Source: CAZQIC01 sp964593555 (GTDB lineage: Bacteria > Bacteroidota > Bacteroidia > JAFLBG01). From it: DNA of 64,000 nucleotides. Position numbers and translations under genes: made by a program. Positions 35,938-44,029 of the stretch are shown piece after piece. The stretch spans positions 4,645 through 68,644 of the forward strand of contig CAZQIC010000009.1 in the NCBI GenBank assembly GCA_964593555.1. The letters are read 5' to 3'. Position 1 is the stretch's first letter; every line of letters begins with the position of its first letter. The notes under the pieces were generated by a model. The model was not told where the DNA came from and searched no databases. It worked only from the letters and a program-made list of their open reading frames with translations.

Positions 35938-38067
35938 TTATTGATTTTTCAATTTTACCATAGTAAGAATAGTCGCGATACCAACAGTATCACCCATTGA
36001 TACATCAACGCCATATTTCTCTCTCATTTCGGGAGTACTGGCGTCATAAATATCCACCACCCATTTTACAATCCCTACCTTTACTTCTTTTCCATCAGCT
36101 GCTGCGAGCGGTTTATCGTTTTCAATTTTTTCTTTGCAGGTAAACCGTACGCCAATTGTCATTCCCGGATAAATCGGTTTGGTAAAACGACATTCGTCAA
36201 TGCCGTAGTTCAGCAATACGGGACCTTTTGGAGGATCAACAAATAAACCTGCAGCGCGTGATAAAATAAAATATCCATGAGCAACAGTGCGCTTAAAAAT
36301 TGTTCCCTCTAATGAATTTGGTTCAAGGTGGGCGTAAAATTTATCGCCGCTCAGATTAGCGAAATTTACAATATCATCTTCTGTTACTGTATGCGTTGGA
36401 GTAATTAATGTTTCACCAACACTCAGGTCTTCATAGTACTGACGGAAAGGATGAATTCCCTTATTAATATATTTTGCACCGTATTGATACTGATTGGTAA
36501 TATTGGTTAATGTAGTTGGTGAACCTTGTATCGCAGTGCGTTGCAAATAATGGAACACTCCACGCTTGCCGCCCATCTCTTCTCCTCCACCTGCACGACC
36601 CGGCCCTCCGTGTACCAGCATTGGCATTGGTGATCCATGACCTGTACTTTCTTTCGCACAATCTTTATTCAACACCAAAATACGTCCGTGCATACTCGCG
36701 GCACCTAACACATAATGTTTCGCAACTTTATCCTCAGCTGTAACAATAGAACTTACCAATGAGCCTTTACCCATTTTTGCCAACTCAATTGCATCATCCA
36801 TATTTTTATATGGCATAATTGTACTCACCGGACCAAAAGCCTCAATGTTATGACAATCGGTATTCTTAAACGGATTTTCATTCAGAAAAATGATCGGAGG
36901 CATAAATGCTCCTTTATTTTTATCAGCACCGGTTACTTCAAATTTTTCGAAATCACCAATGATAATTTTTTGTGTTTTGGAAAGCAGTTCAACTTTTTCT
37001 TTTACTTCTTTTAATTGAGAAAGGCCTGCAAGTGATCCCATTCTTACACCTTCTACATTTGGATCACCTATAACAGTCTGAGCTAATCTTTTTCCTAATG
37101 CCACACGCACTTCTTCTACCCTGTTATCCGGAACAATTATTCTGCGAACAGCAGTACATTTTTGTCCGGCTTTAGTTGTAATCTCACGTTGAACTTCTTT
37201 AATAAAAATATCAAACTCAGCTGAATCCGGTTGAACATCTAAACCAAGCACACAGCAATTCAATGAATCAGCTTCCATGTTAAACGGCACAGCTTCTTCT
37301 AAAATACGAGGATGGCTCTTTAACATTTTTCCCGTTGATGCTGATCCGGTAAACGTTACCACATCCTGCATAGTAACATGATCCAGCAAACCGTTTGCCG
37401 AACCGCATATTAACTGTAATGCGCCTTCAGGTAAAATACCTGATGCAATAATTTCTTTCACAACAGCTTCGGTAAGGAATGATGTAAGTGCCGCGGGTTT
37501 TACAATCGCAGGAACCCCTGCAAACCAGTTAACAGCAACCTTTTCCAGCATTCCCCAAACAGGAAAGTTAAACGCGTTGATATGAATGGCAACACCTTCC
37601 TTAGGGACACAAATATGATGGCCGATAAAAGTTCCATTCTTGGAAAGCTTTGCTACATCACCTTCCACACAAAAAGATTCGTCAGGAAATTGCTTACGTA
37701 AACTAGCATTAGCAAATAAATTACCAATACCGCCTTCAATATCAACCCAGCTATCGATACGTGTTGCCCCCGTGGCCCAGCTTATTTTATAGAATAATTC
37801 CTTCTTCTCCAACAAATGCATTGCAAGCGCCTTTAACATTCTCCCTCTCTCATGAAAGGTCATTTTACGGAGTTTTGGTCCGCCCACTTTTCGTGCATAC
37901 TCACACATCTGTGCAAAGTCAATGCCTTTACTAGATGCCAAAGCATAAGGATCGCCTGTAATTGCATTGAACAATGTTTGCCCTTCCCCTTCACCTGCTA
38001 TCCATTTTCCCATGGCATAATTCTGAAGTTTTGCCACTGTAGTTTTATCTTTTGTTATTGTCGACAT
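35938..38067 (-). CDS. paaZ: PaaZ: oxepin-CoA hydrolase / 3-oxo-5,6-dehydrosuberyl-CoA semialdehyde dehydrogenase
   Basis: 709 residues. The N-terminal aldehyde dehydrogenase (about 1-515) has FNFPVWGMLEKVAVNWFAGV, VVTFTGSASTGK and the catalytic Cys in TKAGQKCTAVRRI. The C-terminal MaoC-type hydratase (about 540-700) has YYEDLSVGETLITPTHTVTE, NLSGDKFYAHLEP and TVAHGYFILSRAAGLF. PaaZ cleaves the oxepin ring and oxidises the product in phenylacetate breakdown. Length and fusion match the known enzyme. It is the first of 11 minus-strand genes down to 26125 (with the hydrolase counted once). Confidence 0.93.
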   Translation of the reverse strand: MSTITKDKTTVAKLQNYAMGKWIAGEGEGQTLFNAITGDPYALASSKGIDFAQMCEYARKVGGPKLRKMTFHERGRMLKALAMHLLEKKELFYKISWATGATRIDSWVDIEGGIGNLFANASLRKQFPDESFCVEGDVAKLSKNGTFIGHHICVPKEGVAIHINAFNFPVWGMLEKVAVNWFAGVPAIVKPAALTSFLTEAVVKEIIASGILPEGALQLICGSANGLLDHVTMQDVVTFTGSASTGKMLKSHPRILEEAVPFNMEADSLNCCVLGLDVQPDSAEFDIFIKEVQREITTKAGQKCTAVRRIIVPDNRVEEVRVALGKRLAQTVIGDPNVEGVRMGSLAGLSQLKEVKEKVELLSKTQKIIIGDFEKFEVTGADKNKGAFMPPIIFLNENPFKNTDCHNIEAFGPVSTIMPYKNMDDAIELAKMGKGSLVSSIVTAEDKVAKHYVLGAASMHGRILVLNKDCAKESTGHGSPMPMLVHGGPGRAGGGEEMGGKRGVFHYLQRTAIQGSPTTLTNITNQYQYGAKYINKGIHPFRQYYEDLSVGETLITPTHTVTEDDIVNFANLSGDKFYAHLEPNSLEGTIFKRTVAHGYFILSRAAGLFVDPPKGPVLLNYGIDECRFTKPIYPGMTIGVRFTCKEKIENDKPLAAADGKEVKVGIVKWVVDIYDASTPEMREKYGVDVSMGDTVGIATILTMVKLKNQ

Positions 38068-38149
38068 ATCTGAAAAAATTAATTCTTATTTCTTTACTAA
38101 AAGTAACAAAAAAGGAGGAATAACATTGGCATATTATTTAGTTTGAATT
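38068..38149. other. Upstream region of paaZ
   Basis: Short AT-rich leader between paaZ and the nested inverted-repeat element. No complete promoter pair was recognised. Confidence 0.35.
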
Positions 38150-38414
38150 TTCTTTCTTTACTTTTTTGCTTGGACCAAAAAAGTAACAAAAAAGTCAAGA
38201 CAAAACGATTGCTCCACACTGGCAACACGGCATCGCGTTTTGTCTGGGCATACGCTCTCAATTCAATATTCTTATTGGTCCAATTAATAAATTATTATGG
38301 GGTGTGTTAGCCCAAAAATCCGCCGTGCTCGGGTCAGCTGGCGGGCCTACGGATCGGATTTTTTTGATTTCTTTTGTTACTTTTCTTCATCAAGGAAGAA
38401 AAGTAAAGAAAAAA
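38150..38414. repeat. MITE-like element with nested inverted repeats
   Basis: About 265 bp. The left end (38152-38192, TTCTTTACTTTTTTGCTTGG then ACCAAAAAAGTAACAAAAAA) and right end (38370-38414) are inverted copies of each other, and each end is itself a hairpin around TTACTTTT/AAAAGTAA. Inside, AGACAAAACG (38198-38207) faces CGTTTTGTCT (38235-38244), and AAAAATCCG (38314-38322) faces CGGATTTTT. No open frame of coding character lies inside. It has the look of a non-autonomous mobile or structured RNA element. Confidence 0.7.
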
Positions 38415-38582
38415 CACTATTCCTAATTTTATACTTCACCACTTGCTTTCTATACCCAATTAACCTATTTTTAATATGCAACACTCGAACCAACCCTTAT
38501 GGATAAATTGGCAGAATAAAAATTAGGGGTTGCGTGAATAAACTATTTATAACACTGACAATGCTCGGCAGACAAAAGCATC

Positions 38583-38957
38583 ATGAAAAAACAAATAGTA
38601 TTTCTTCTCTTAATTGCTTTTGTTTTGACAAATTGCAAATCAGGTACTCCAGATAGACTTCCGAACATCCCAGAAAAAGCATTTTGGGCAGGTGAAGATA
38701 CTATTGGACATTGGTTCTTGGTTGACAGCATAAATAAAACTTCAAGGACGGTTCATTTTAAAATCTATAATGACCAAAATGGCAAGCTTGTATCTGATAA
38801 GAAATTTAAATTACATTGCTATTTATGTGAAGACCAAATTGACTTGGACAACTTAAAAAATGAAATCAGATATTACGATGAAGTCCCATACAACTATGAG
38901 AATTATATAGTGCTAAAAGCAATTGATTCGGACGGGAAAAACGGCCATTTTAAATAA
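38583..38957 (+). CDS. Small predicted lipoprotein, unknown function
   Basis: 124 residues. Signal peptide MKKQIVFLLLIAFVLTNC with the acylated Cys at about residue 18. The mature part is acidic and aromatic (EKAFWAGEDTIGHWFLVDSI, VHFKIYNDQNGKLVSDKKF) with a CYLCEDQ pair of Cys. No family recognised. It lies alone between the repeat element at 38150 and a strong hairpin at 39018, and is a candidate accessory gene. Confidence 0.65.
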   Translation: MKKQIVFLLLIAFVLTNCKSGTPDRLPNIPEKAFWAGEDTIGHWFLVDSINKTSRTVHFKIYNDQNGKLVSDKKFKLHCYLCEDQIDLDNLKNEIRYYDEVPYNYENYIVLKAIDSDGKNGHFK

Positions 38958-39017
38958 TGTAAGTGAACTTGTAACAAGACGTATTTTGTGTACATTCCCA
39001 ATCGCTACAATAGCACA

Positions 39018-39050
39018 TTGGGCATAACGAGCTGACAGTTATCCGCCCAA
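39018..39050. repeat. Strong imperfect hairpin downstream of the small lipoprotein
   Basis: TTGGGCATAAC (39018-39028) pairs with GTTAT-CC-GCCCAA (39038-39050): 11 bp with a two-base bulge and a nine-base loop. No U-tract follows, so it is not a classical terminator. A further CCCAAT...ATTGGG pair (38998-39022) overlaps it. Its shape recalls attC-like or REP-like sites. Confidence 0.55.
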
Positions 39051-39167
39051 CCATTTTTAATGCCACCGTGCTCAAGCCCAAACCTTAAATCATGAAATAT
39101 ATGATAATAGCAATTTTTAGATTGTATTTATTACACGAACGGTAAATGAATATTAACCACCTTTAAT

Positions 39168-39175
39168 TACATTTG
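39168..39175 (+). promoter_or_regulatory. Possible -7 element for the DUF885 gene
   Basis: TACATTTG fits TAnnTTTG and lies 19 bp before the ATG at 39194, close for a leader. No TTG sits at the usual distance upstream, so it is weak. Confidence 0.25.
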
Positions 39176-39193
39176 CAGCCTATTATTATAAAT

Positions 39194-40966
39194 ATGAAAA
39201 AAATAATTGCTCCATTACTTTGCATCGCTATGCTGTCTGCATGTAACAACGATAAAAAAACTGAACAAACGGAAACCGTGAACTTAGATTCAAAATTTGA
39301 AAACTATAAAAATACCTTCATAGAAGAAATATGGAGATTGAACCCGGGCTGGGCCACCGGATCGGGATATCACAAGTTTGATAGTATACTTGAAATACCC
39401 AATGCAGAATTAAGAGCCGCAAAGTTGCAAGCTTTCTCCATTATCATGGATAGCATCAAAAGTTATGACGAAAATAAATTAAACTCATCCAACAAAATTT
39501 CCCTTTGGATGATGCGCGACCAGGTAGATGCATCCATGTGGTATATAAATATGTTTAAAGGACATGAGTGGGATGCGGCCAACTATAATGTGGGAGGCAG
39601 TTTCGCTGATATTTTAAATGGAACTTATGATAAGCTAGAGAACAGATTACATTCCATAAATCTGAAATTAAATGGCGTTGCCGACTATTATAAAGCAGCA
39701 AGGGAGAGTATGAAGAATCCTACATTGGAGCATGTGGAACTTTCCATTATCCAGAATAACGGATCCATTTCTATCTTCAAAGAATCGATCATTGATTCAG
39801 TGAAAAAATCTTCATTAAGCGAAGAAGAAAAAAAGGAAATTACGACAAAATCAGAAGCCGCAAAAGCTGCAATTGAAGCACATATTGAATGGCTTAATGA
39901 ATTAAAAAAAGCCATCACACCTGAAACAGCAAGAAGTTTCCGTATTGGGAAAGAACTATATGACCAGAAATTTAAACACGATATACAATCACGTTACACG
40001 GCAGAAGAAATATATAACAGGGCGTTAAAAAGAAAAACTGAACTGCATAGCGAGATGGGTAAATTAAGTGCACAGCTTTGGAAAAAATATTTTAAAGACA
40101 AGCCCGCTCCTGCCGATACACTGGCCATGATACGTATAATGATAGATGAATTGTCAGGCCAGCATGTTCATCGTGATGCTTTATTAAGCTCTATTGACAA
40201 ACAAATACCAGAGCTTGTTAAATTCATCAACGATAAAAATCTGATCTATATTGATCCTTCTAAACCTTTAGTAGTAAGAAAAACTCCTGATTATATGGAA
40301 GGCGGAGGCGCTGGAGCTTCTATCAATGCGCCTGGTCCTTACGAGAAAAATGCGAACACGTATTACAACGTATCCTTACTTACCAATTACTCTGAGAAAG
40401 ATGCCGAGAGTTATTTGCGCGAATACAACAAGTACATTTTGCAGATATTAAATATTCACGAAGCTATCCCTGGACATTATACACAACTGGTTTACAGCAA
40501 TAACTCACCCGATATGATCAAAAGTATTTTTGGCAACGGGGCAATGGTTGAAGGCTGGGCAGTTTATGGCGAAAGAATGATGTTGGAAAATGGTTATGGA
40601 AACAATGAACCAGAAATGTGGCTAATGTATTATAAATGGCATTTACGTTCTGTATGCAATACTATATTAGATTACAGCGTGCACAAATTAGACATGAGTA
40701 AAGAAGATGCAATTGCTTTGCTAACCAAAGAAGCTTTCCAGCAAGAAAAAGAAGCGACCAACAAATGGCGCAGGGCTTCTTTAACACAAGTACAATTGTG
40801 TTGCTACTTTACGGGCTTTTCTGAAATTTATGACCTGCGTGAAGAAATAAAAAAGATTGAAGGCGATAAATTTGATCTTAAGAAGTTCCATGAAAAATTC
40901 CTGAGCTATGGAAGCGCTCCTGTGAAATACATCAGGCAACTGATGCTGGAAGACTTGAAAAAATAG
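39194..40966 (+). CDS. DUF885 family lipoprotein, predicted zinc peptidase
   Basis: 590 residues from the ATG at 39194; an in-frame codon seven positions earlier would spoil the signal peptide MKKIIAPLLCIAMLSAC (lipid on Cys17). The DUF885 core carries the HExxxGH-type motif NIHEAIPGHYTQLVYS near residue 430 and the following Glu in VEGWAVYGERMMLENGYG, the expected metal site. Upstream is GGGAGASINAPGPYEKNANT. Members are thought to be membrane-linked metallopeptidases, with little experimental proof. Length is normal. It converges on the glycan operon. Confidence 0.85.
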   Translation: MKKIIAPLLCIAMLSACNNDKKTEQTETVNLDSKFENYKNTFIEEIWRLNPGWATGSGYHKFDSILEIPNAELRAAKLQAFSIIMDSIKSYDENKLNSSNKISLWMMRDQVDASMWYINMFKGHEWDAANYNVGGSFADILNGTYDKLENRLHSINLKLNGVADYYKAARESMKNPTLEHVELSIIQNNGSISIFKESIIDSVKKSSLSEEEKKEITTKSEAAKAAIEAHIEWLNELKKAITPETARSFRIGKELYDQKFKHDIQSRYTAEEIYNRALKRKTELHSEMGKLSAQLWKKYFKDKPAPADTLAMIRIMIDELSGQHVHRDALLSSIDKQIPELVKFINDKNLIYIDPSKPLVVRKTPDYMEGGGAGASINAPGPYEKNANTYYNVSLLTNYSEKDAESYLREYNKYILQILNIHEAIPGHYTQLVYSNNSPDMIKSIFGNGAMVEGWAVYGERMMLENGYGNNEPEMWLMYYKWHLRSVCNTILDYSVHKLDMSKEDAIALLTKEAFQQEKEATNKWRRASLTQVQLCCYFTGFSEIYDLREEIKKIEGDKFDLKKFHEKFLSYGSAPVKYIRQLMLEDLKK

Positions 40967-41000
40967 TTTCGCGTTTAAGTTAAAAGTTGGGGGTGTTTCT

Positions 41001-41023
41001 GTTAGTTCGAGTCTGTCGAGAAC
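41001..41023. repeat. Half copy of the dispersed palindromic repeat
   Basis: GTTAGTTCGAGTCTGTCGAG followed by AAC matches the right arm of the inverted pair at 9264-9316 with two changes. It is placed between the convergent DUF885 gene and the end of the glycan operon. Confidence 0.55.
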
Positions 41024-41059
41024 AACATAATATTACACTACAAGGACAATGCTAATCTT

Positions 41060-41467
41060 TTATTTCGAAGAGATAATTTTATTCCAGAAATAGGATGTAC
41101 TTAATCCGTGGCTTCTATCGGTATAATATATTTTATGGCCGAGATCATCACCTGTAATTTTTTTTCCTTTGTAATCATCGCCTAAAAAACGGATATCAAT
41201 TTTTTTACTCTTTAACAATTTCAAAAGATTCTCTTCCGAAGAATAGGTCAACACTTCATCCACCAGTTTACAGTTTTCCATGATCAGCTTACGGTGTTCA
41301 ATAGAATACAAAGGTTTTCTTTTGCCGGGATTAATTTTTTCAGAAAGATGCTCGGCAGTATTGAGCGCTACAATTAAATAATCACAGTGCTGTTTACATT
41401 CCTGCAACATGAAGACATGTCCCGCATGGAACAAATCAAAAACACCGCATGCAAAGCCAACCACCAT
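41060..41467 (-). CDS. Cytidylyltransferase-like nucleotidyltransferase (TagD/HldE-C type)
   Basis: 135 residues. The nucleotidyl-transfer motif HxGH is in CGVFDLFHAGHVFMLQECK; the second element is IRFLGDDYKGK and the ISSTxxR-like part is SHGLSTSYFWNKI. The size matches TagD (glycerol-3-phosphate cytidylyltransferase) and the C-terminal half of HldE (heptose-1-phosphate adenylyltransferase). With GmhA-like and epimerase genes just upstream in the operon, a sugar-phosphate activation role is likelier than glycerol. Last gene of the operon, 73 bp after the epimerase. Confidence 0.8.
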   Translation of the reverse strand: MVVGFACGVFDLFHAGHVFMLQECKQHCDYLIVALNTAEHLSEKINPGKRKPLYSIEHRKLIMENCKLVDEVLTYSSEENLLKLLKSKKIDIRFLGDDYKGKKITGDDLGHKIYYTDRSHGLSTSYFWNKIISSK

Positions 41468-41540
41468 TAGTTTTTAATTTTACTTTAAAGGTTCAAACCA
41501 TTTTAATGAAAAGTAGAACCATCACTTTTATTTTTTTATT

Positions 41541-42467
41541 TTACTTGCCAGTGCTGGTTTCAGATTTAACGTAATCTTCTAATTTATGATCAGGTTTCCA
41601 TTTTAACACAGAGGTCGCTTTTGTAATATCAGCAAAAGTTATTTCGGCTTCCCCTTCCCTCTTTGTAATAAAATCATATTTATCGCTTATCATTTTAGCA
41701 AGTTCCAAAACGCTAAGTGTACTTCCGTAACCAACATTAAAATACGAGTTTAATTTTTCAGGATGGACTGCAGCCATGTAATTTGCTTTTGCAATATCAT
41801 ACACATGAACAAAATCACGCTTTTGAGCGCCATCACCAGTAACCAATAATTTTTGTCCGGCTTTAAATTTATTTAAAAAAATCCCTACTACACTTGAGTA
41901 TGCGTTGAATGCGTTAGCCGGGTTAAATGAACGCGGACCATAAGGGTTAAAATAACGAAGCGTTACATAATTCAATGGATAACGTGTTGCAATGAGTTCT
42001 AAATATTTTTCAAATTCATATTTCTGAAAAGCATAAGGACTCAGACAATCAATTTTTTCCGTTTCAGGTGTAGGGATCTGTATCGGCGTTCCGTATACTG
42101 CACTGGACCCGCTGTACACCAATTTAGGATAATGATTTTCCTTTATCATTAACTCCAGTAAATACACAGAAACATTCAGATTAGCTTCAATGTGTACATT
42201 GATCAATTCAAAGCTCGGTTGTATCCTCGGCAAGGCGGCCAAATGAAAAACACATTGATAAGGCTTTAGTGAGGTGATGCTTTTAACATCATTTTCCACA
42301 AATGAAAAACGCTTATTACCAATGTGATGTTGGATATTATTTTTATTACCTGTAGAGCAATTATCAATACCAACAATTTCCCAATTGGTATTTTTAATTA
42401 AATAATCAAGAAGGTTTGAGCCAATAAAGCCCGCAACTCCAGTAATTAGAACTTTATTGATCGTCAT
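41541..42467 (-). CDS. NAD-dependent sugar-nucleotide epimerase/dehydratase
   Basis: 308 residues, extended short-chain dehydrogenase. The NAD site is LITGVAGFIGSNLLDYLI, and the catalytic Ser and Tyr-xxx-Lys are in YSGSSAVYG and SPYAFQKYEFEKYL. RYFNPYGPRS and the C-terminal FNVGYGSTLSVLELAKMIS bind the sugar nucleotide. The overall pattern is that of UDP-glucose/UDP-GlcNAc 4-epimerases or ADP-heptose-like epimerases; the substrate is open. It follows the GmhA-like gene by 2 bp. Confidence 0.88.
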   Translation of the reverse strand: MTINKVLITGVAGFIGSNLLDYLIKNTNWEIVGIDNCSTGNKNNIQHHIGNKRFSFVENDVKSITSLKPYQCVFHLAALPRIQPSFELINVHIEANLNVSVYLLELMIKENHYPKLVYSGSSAVYGTPIQIPTPETEKIDCLSPYAFQKYEFEKYLELIATRYPLNYVTLRYFNPYGPRSFNPANAFNAYSSVVGIFLNKFKAGQKLLVTGDGAQKRDFVHVYDIAKANYMAAVHPEKLNSYFNVGYGSTLSVLELAKMISDKYDFITKREGEAEITFADITKATSVLKWKPDHKLEDYVKSETSTGK

Positions 42468-42469
42468 TG

Positions 42470-42997
42470 TTATTTACGTAACAAAACCAATTCGTCGAGA
42501 ATAGAATGAAGCACAACCTGGTGGAAACATTCAGCAATACCGAAATTTTCAATAGGCAAATGAAAATTAATATTTCCTTTTTGCTTGAGCGGATTACCGG
42601 GCTTAAAACCAGTGAGCGTTATTACCTGTCCTCCAACTGATTTTGCCTGATCAACTGCATTAATAATATTCATCGAGTTGCCTGAACTACTAATCCCAAC
42701 AAGTACATCATCTTTTTCAAAAAAGACTTTTAACCATTCGGCCATTGCCTTTTCATAACCATAATCATTGGCAAAACAAGTGATAAGTGCTGCATCTGAA
42801 AAAGAAAAAGTCTGGTAACGGCCAATTTTCGCAAAATCTTCCATCATGTGCGAACAAATGGAATTAGAACCTCCATTACCGATAAAAAATATTCTTTTTT
42901 TATTTTTCAGTAATTGAATTGACTTTTCCTGATGTTCCTGGAATTCTTTTCCCGTAAAATATGAGGAATAGAATTTATTATAGTCGTTTATTAGCAT
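42470..42997 (-). CDS. SIS-domain phosphosugar isomerase, GmhA-like
   Basis: 175 residues when started at the ATG at 42997, right after the upstream stop (42999-43001); a longer open frame inside the upstream gene is not needed. Motifs: FFIGNGGSNSICSHMMEDFA, VLVGISSSGNSMNIINAVDQ and the C-terminal AECFHQVVLHSILDEL. This is the pattern of sedoheptulose-7-phosphate isomerases (GmhA), which start heptose synthesis. Kinase and phosphatase steps are not in the window, so a complete heptose pathway is inference. Confidence 0.85.
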   Translation of the reverse strand: MLINDYNKFYSSYFTGKEFQEHQEKSIQLLKNKKRIFFIGNGGSNSICSHMMEDFAKIGRYQTFSFSDAALITCFANDYGYEKAMAEWLKVFFEKDDVLVGISSSGNSMNIINAVDQAKSVGGQVITLTGFKPGNPLKQKGNINFHLPIENFGIAECFHQVVLHSILDELVLLRK

Positions 42998-42998
42998 A

Positions 42999-44027
42999 TC
43001 AAATATCCTTTGTATGATTCTTAACAAAGTTAACAATTTCCTCCTCAGTAAACGCAAAAGCCAATGGGTGCTTATTTCCCAGGGAATGCCTGAAACGCAG
43101 GGTATTGTTCATGCTTCCGATATCGGAAACGGTTTTACCACCGTTATAAATGATAAGAACCTTGCAGTTAAGATATTCACCCAGGTTGTTTACACCTGAA
43201 TGCTGAGTAATAATAAGATTTGAGTTCGCTACCTTCTCGTATATTTTTGCGTTATCAGTTGAAACACATATCTCAACCTTATCAGAAGGCATAATATCCA
43301 ATACCTGGGAAGGGTGCCCGGTTATATAAATTTTATCAAAGTAAGGTTTAATAAGTTCAATAAGCACTGGATAATCCCATTGCTTACCATTATTATGCGA
43401 TTCCTTAGCCCCTTTACTCCTTGGAAAAATACAGCAGGCATTTTCCTGTTTTGTCATGTATACTTTTTTAAGATCGTATACATGAGTATGGCTATTCATT
43501 AACCAATTGCGGTGAATAAACCAATAATAATAGTCATCTCCGATATTCCAAAAAGGCAAGCCCGAGGACTTTGCCTCATTTTCGAATTTTTTAATTTCCT
43601 CCTGCACATCCTTGGGTGGGACGGTATTGTTGCTTTTAGGAGGGACTTCTGGAAAGAAATCTCTCAGTGGTCTGAAATCATGAATAATACTTTTTCCGGT
43701 TTCATCAACAAGCAAAGGTTTGTGCAATTCCATTCCACAGTAAATAATCTTAATTCCATCTTTATGTAAGTACATTAAGAACGGAGCGGTATGCGCAAGC
43801 ATATGGCCGTACTCACCCTTAAAAGGTCCATAATAACATTTACCAAGCTGAATTGTTTTTTTTAAGCGTTGATTGGTCTTAAAATAACTCCAATAAATTT
43901 TTATCCAGAAAAGAACAAGCCTTATTCCTCTGATGTTGTTTTGCAAAGCAAAACTTTTATTATCAGAGAATAAGTACGGAAAGGTATAACCGTCGACTTC
44001 AGATTGATATTCTTTATCCTTATTCAT
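42999..44027 (-). CDS. Predicted glycosyltransferase-like protein, family uncertain
   Basis: 342 residues, no membrane segment beyond a mild hydrophobic stretch at about 35-48. The C-terminal half reads like a GT-B Rossmann domain: ACCIFPRSKGAKESHN, PYFDKIYITGHPSQVLDI, KVANSNLIITQHSGVNNLGE and KVLIIYNGGK, the last two similar to the acceptor/donor region in heptosyltransferases (GT9) or GT61 enzymes. The N-terminal half (YYGPFKGEYGHMLAHTAPFL) is not recognised. Its location among glycosyltransferases, 2 bp after the previous gene, supports a glycan role. Confidence 0.55.
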   Translation of the reverse strand: MNKDKEYQSEVDGYTFPYLFSDNKSFALQNNIRGIRLVLFWIKIYWSYFKTNQRLKKTIQLGKCYYGPFKGEYGHMLAHTAPFLMYLHKDGIKIIYCGMELHKPLLVDETGKSIIHDFRPLRDFFPEVPPKSNNTVPPKDVQEEIKKFENEAKSSGLPFWNIGDDYYYWFIHRNWLMNSHTHVYDLKKVYMTKQENACCIFPRSKGAKESHNNGKQWDYPVLIELIKPYFDKIYITGHPSQVLDIMPSDKVEICVSTDNAKIYEKVANSNLIITQHSGVNNLGEYLNCKVLIIYNGGKTVSDIGSMNNTLRFRHSLGNKHPLAFAFTEEEIVNFVKNHTKDI

Positions 44028-44029
44028 AC

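Noticed and set aside
38297..38506. 69-codon gene inside the nested inverted repeat
   Set aside because: The frame follows low-complexity repeat arms and has no protein-like pattern.
39018..39050. True integron attC site
   Set aside because: The core-site consensus is matched only in part, no second site or integrase is seen; kept only as a hairpin with weak resemblance.
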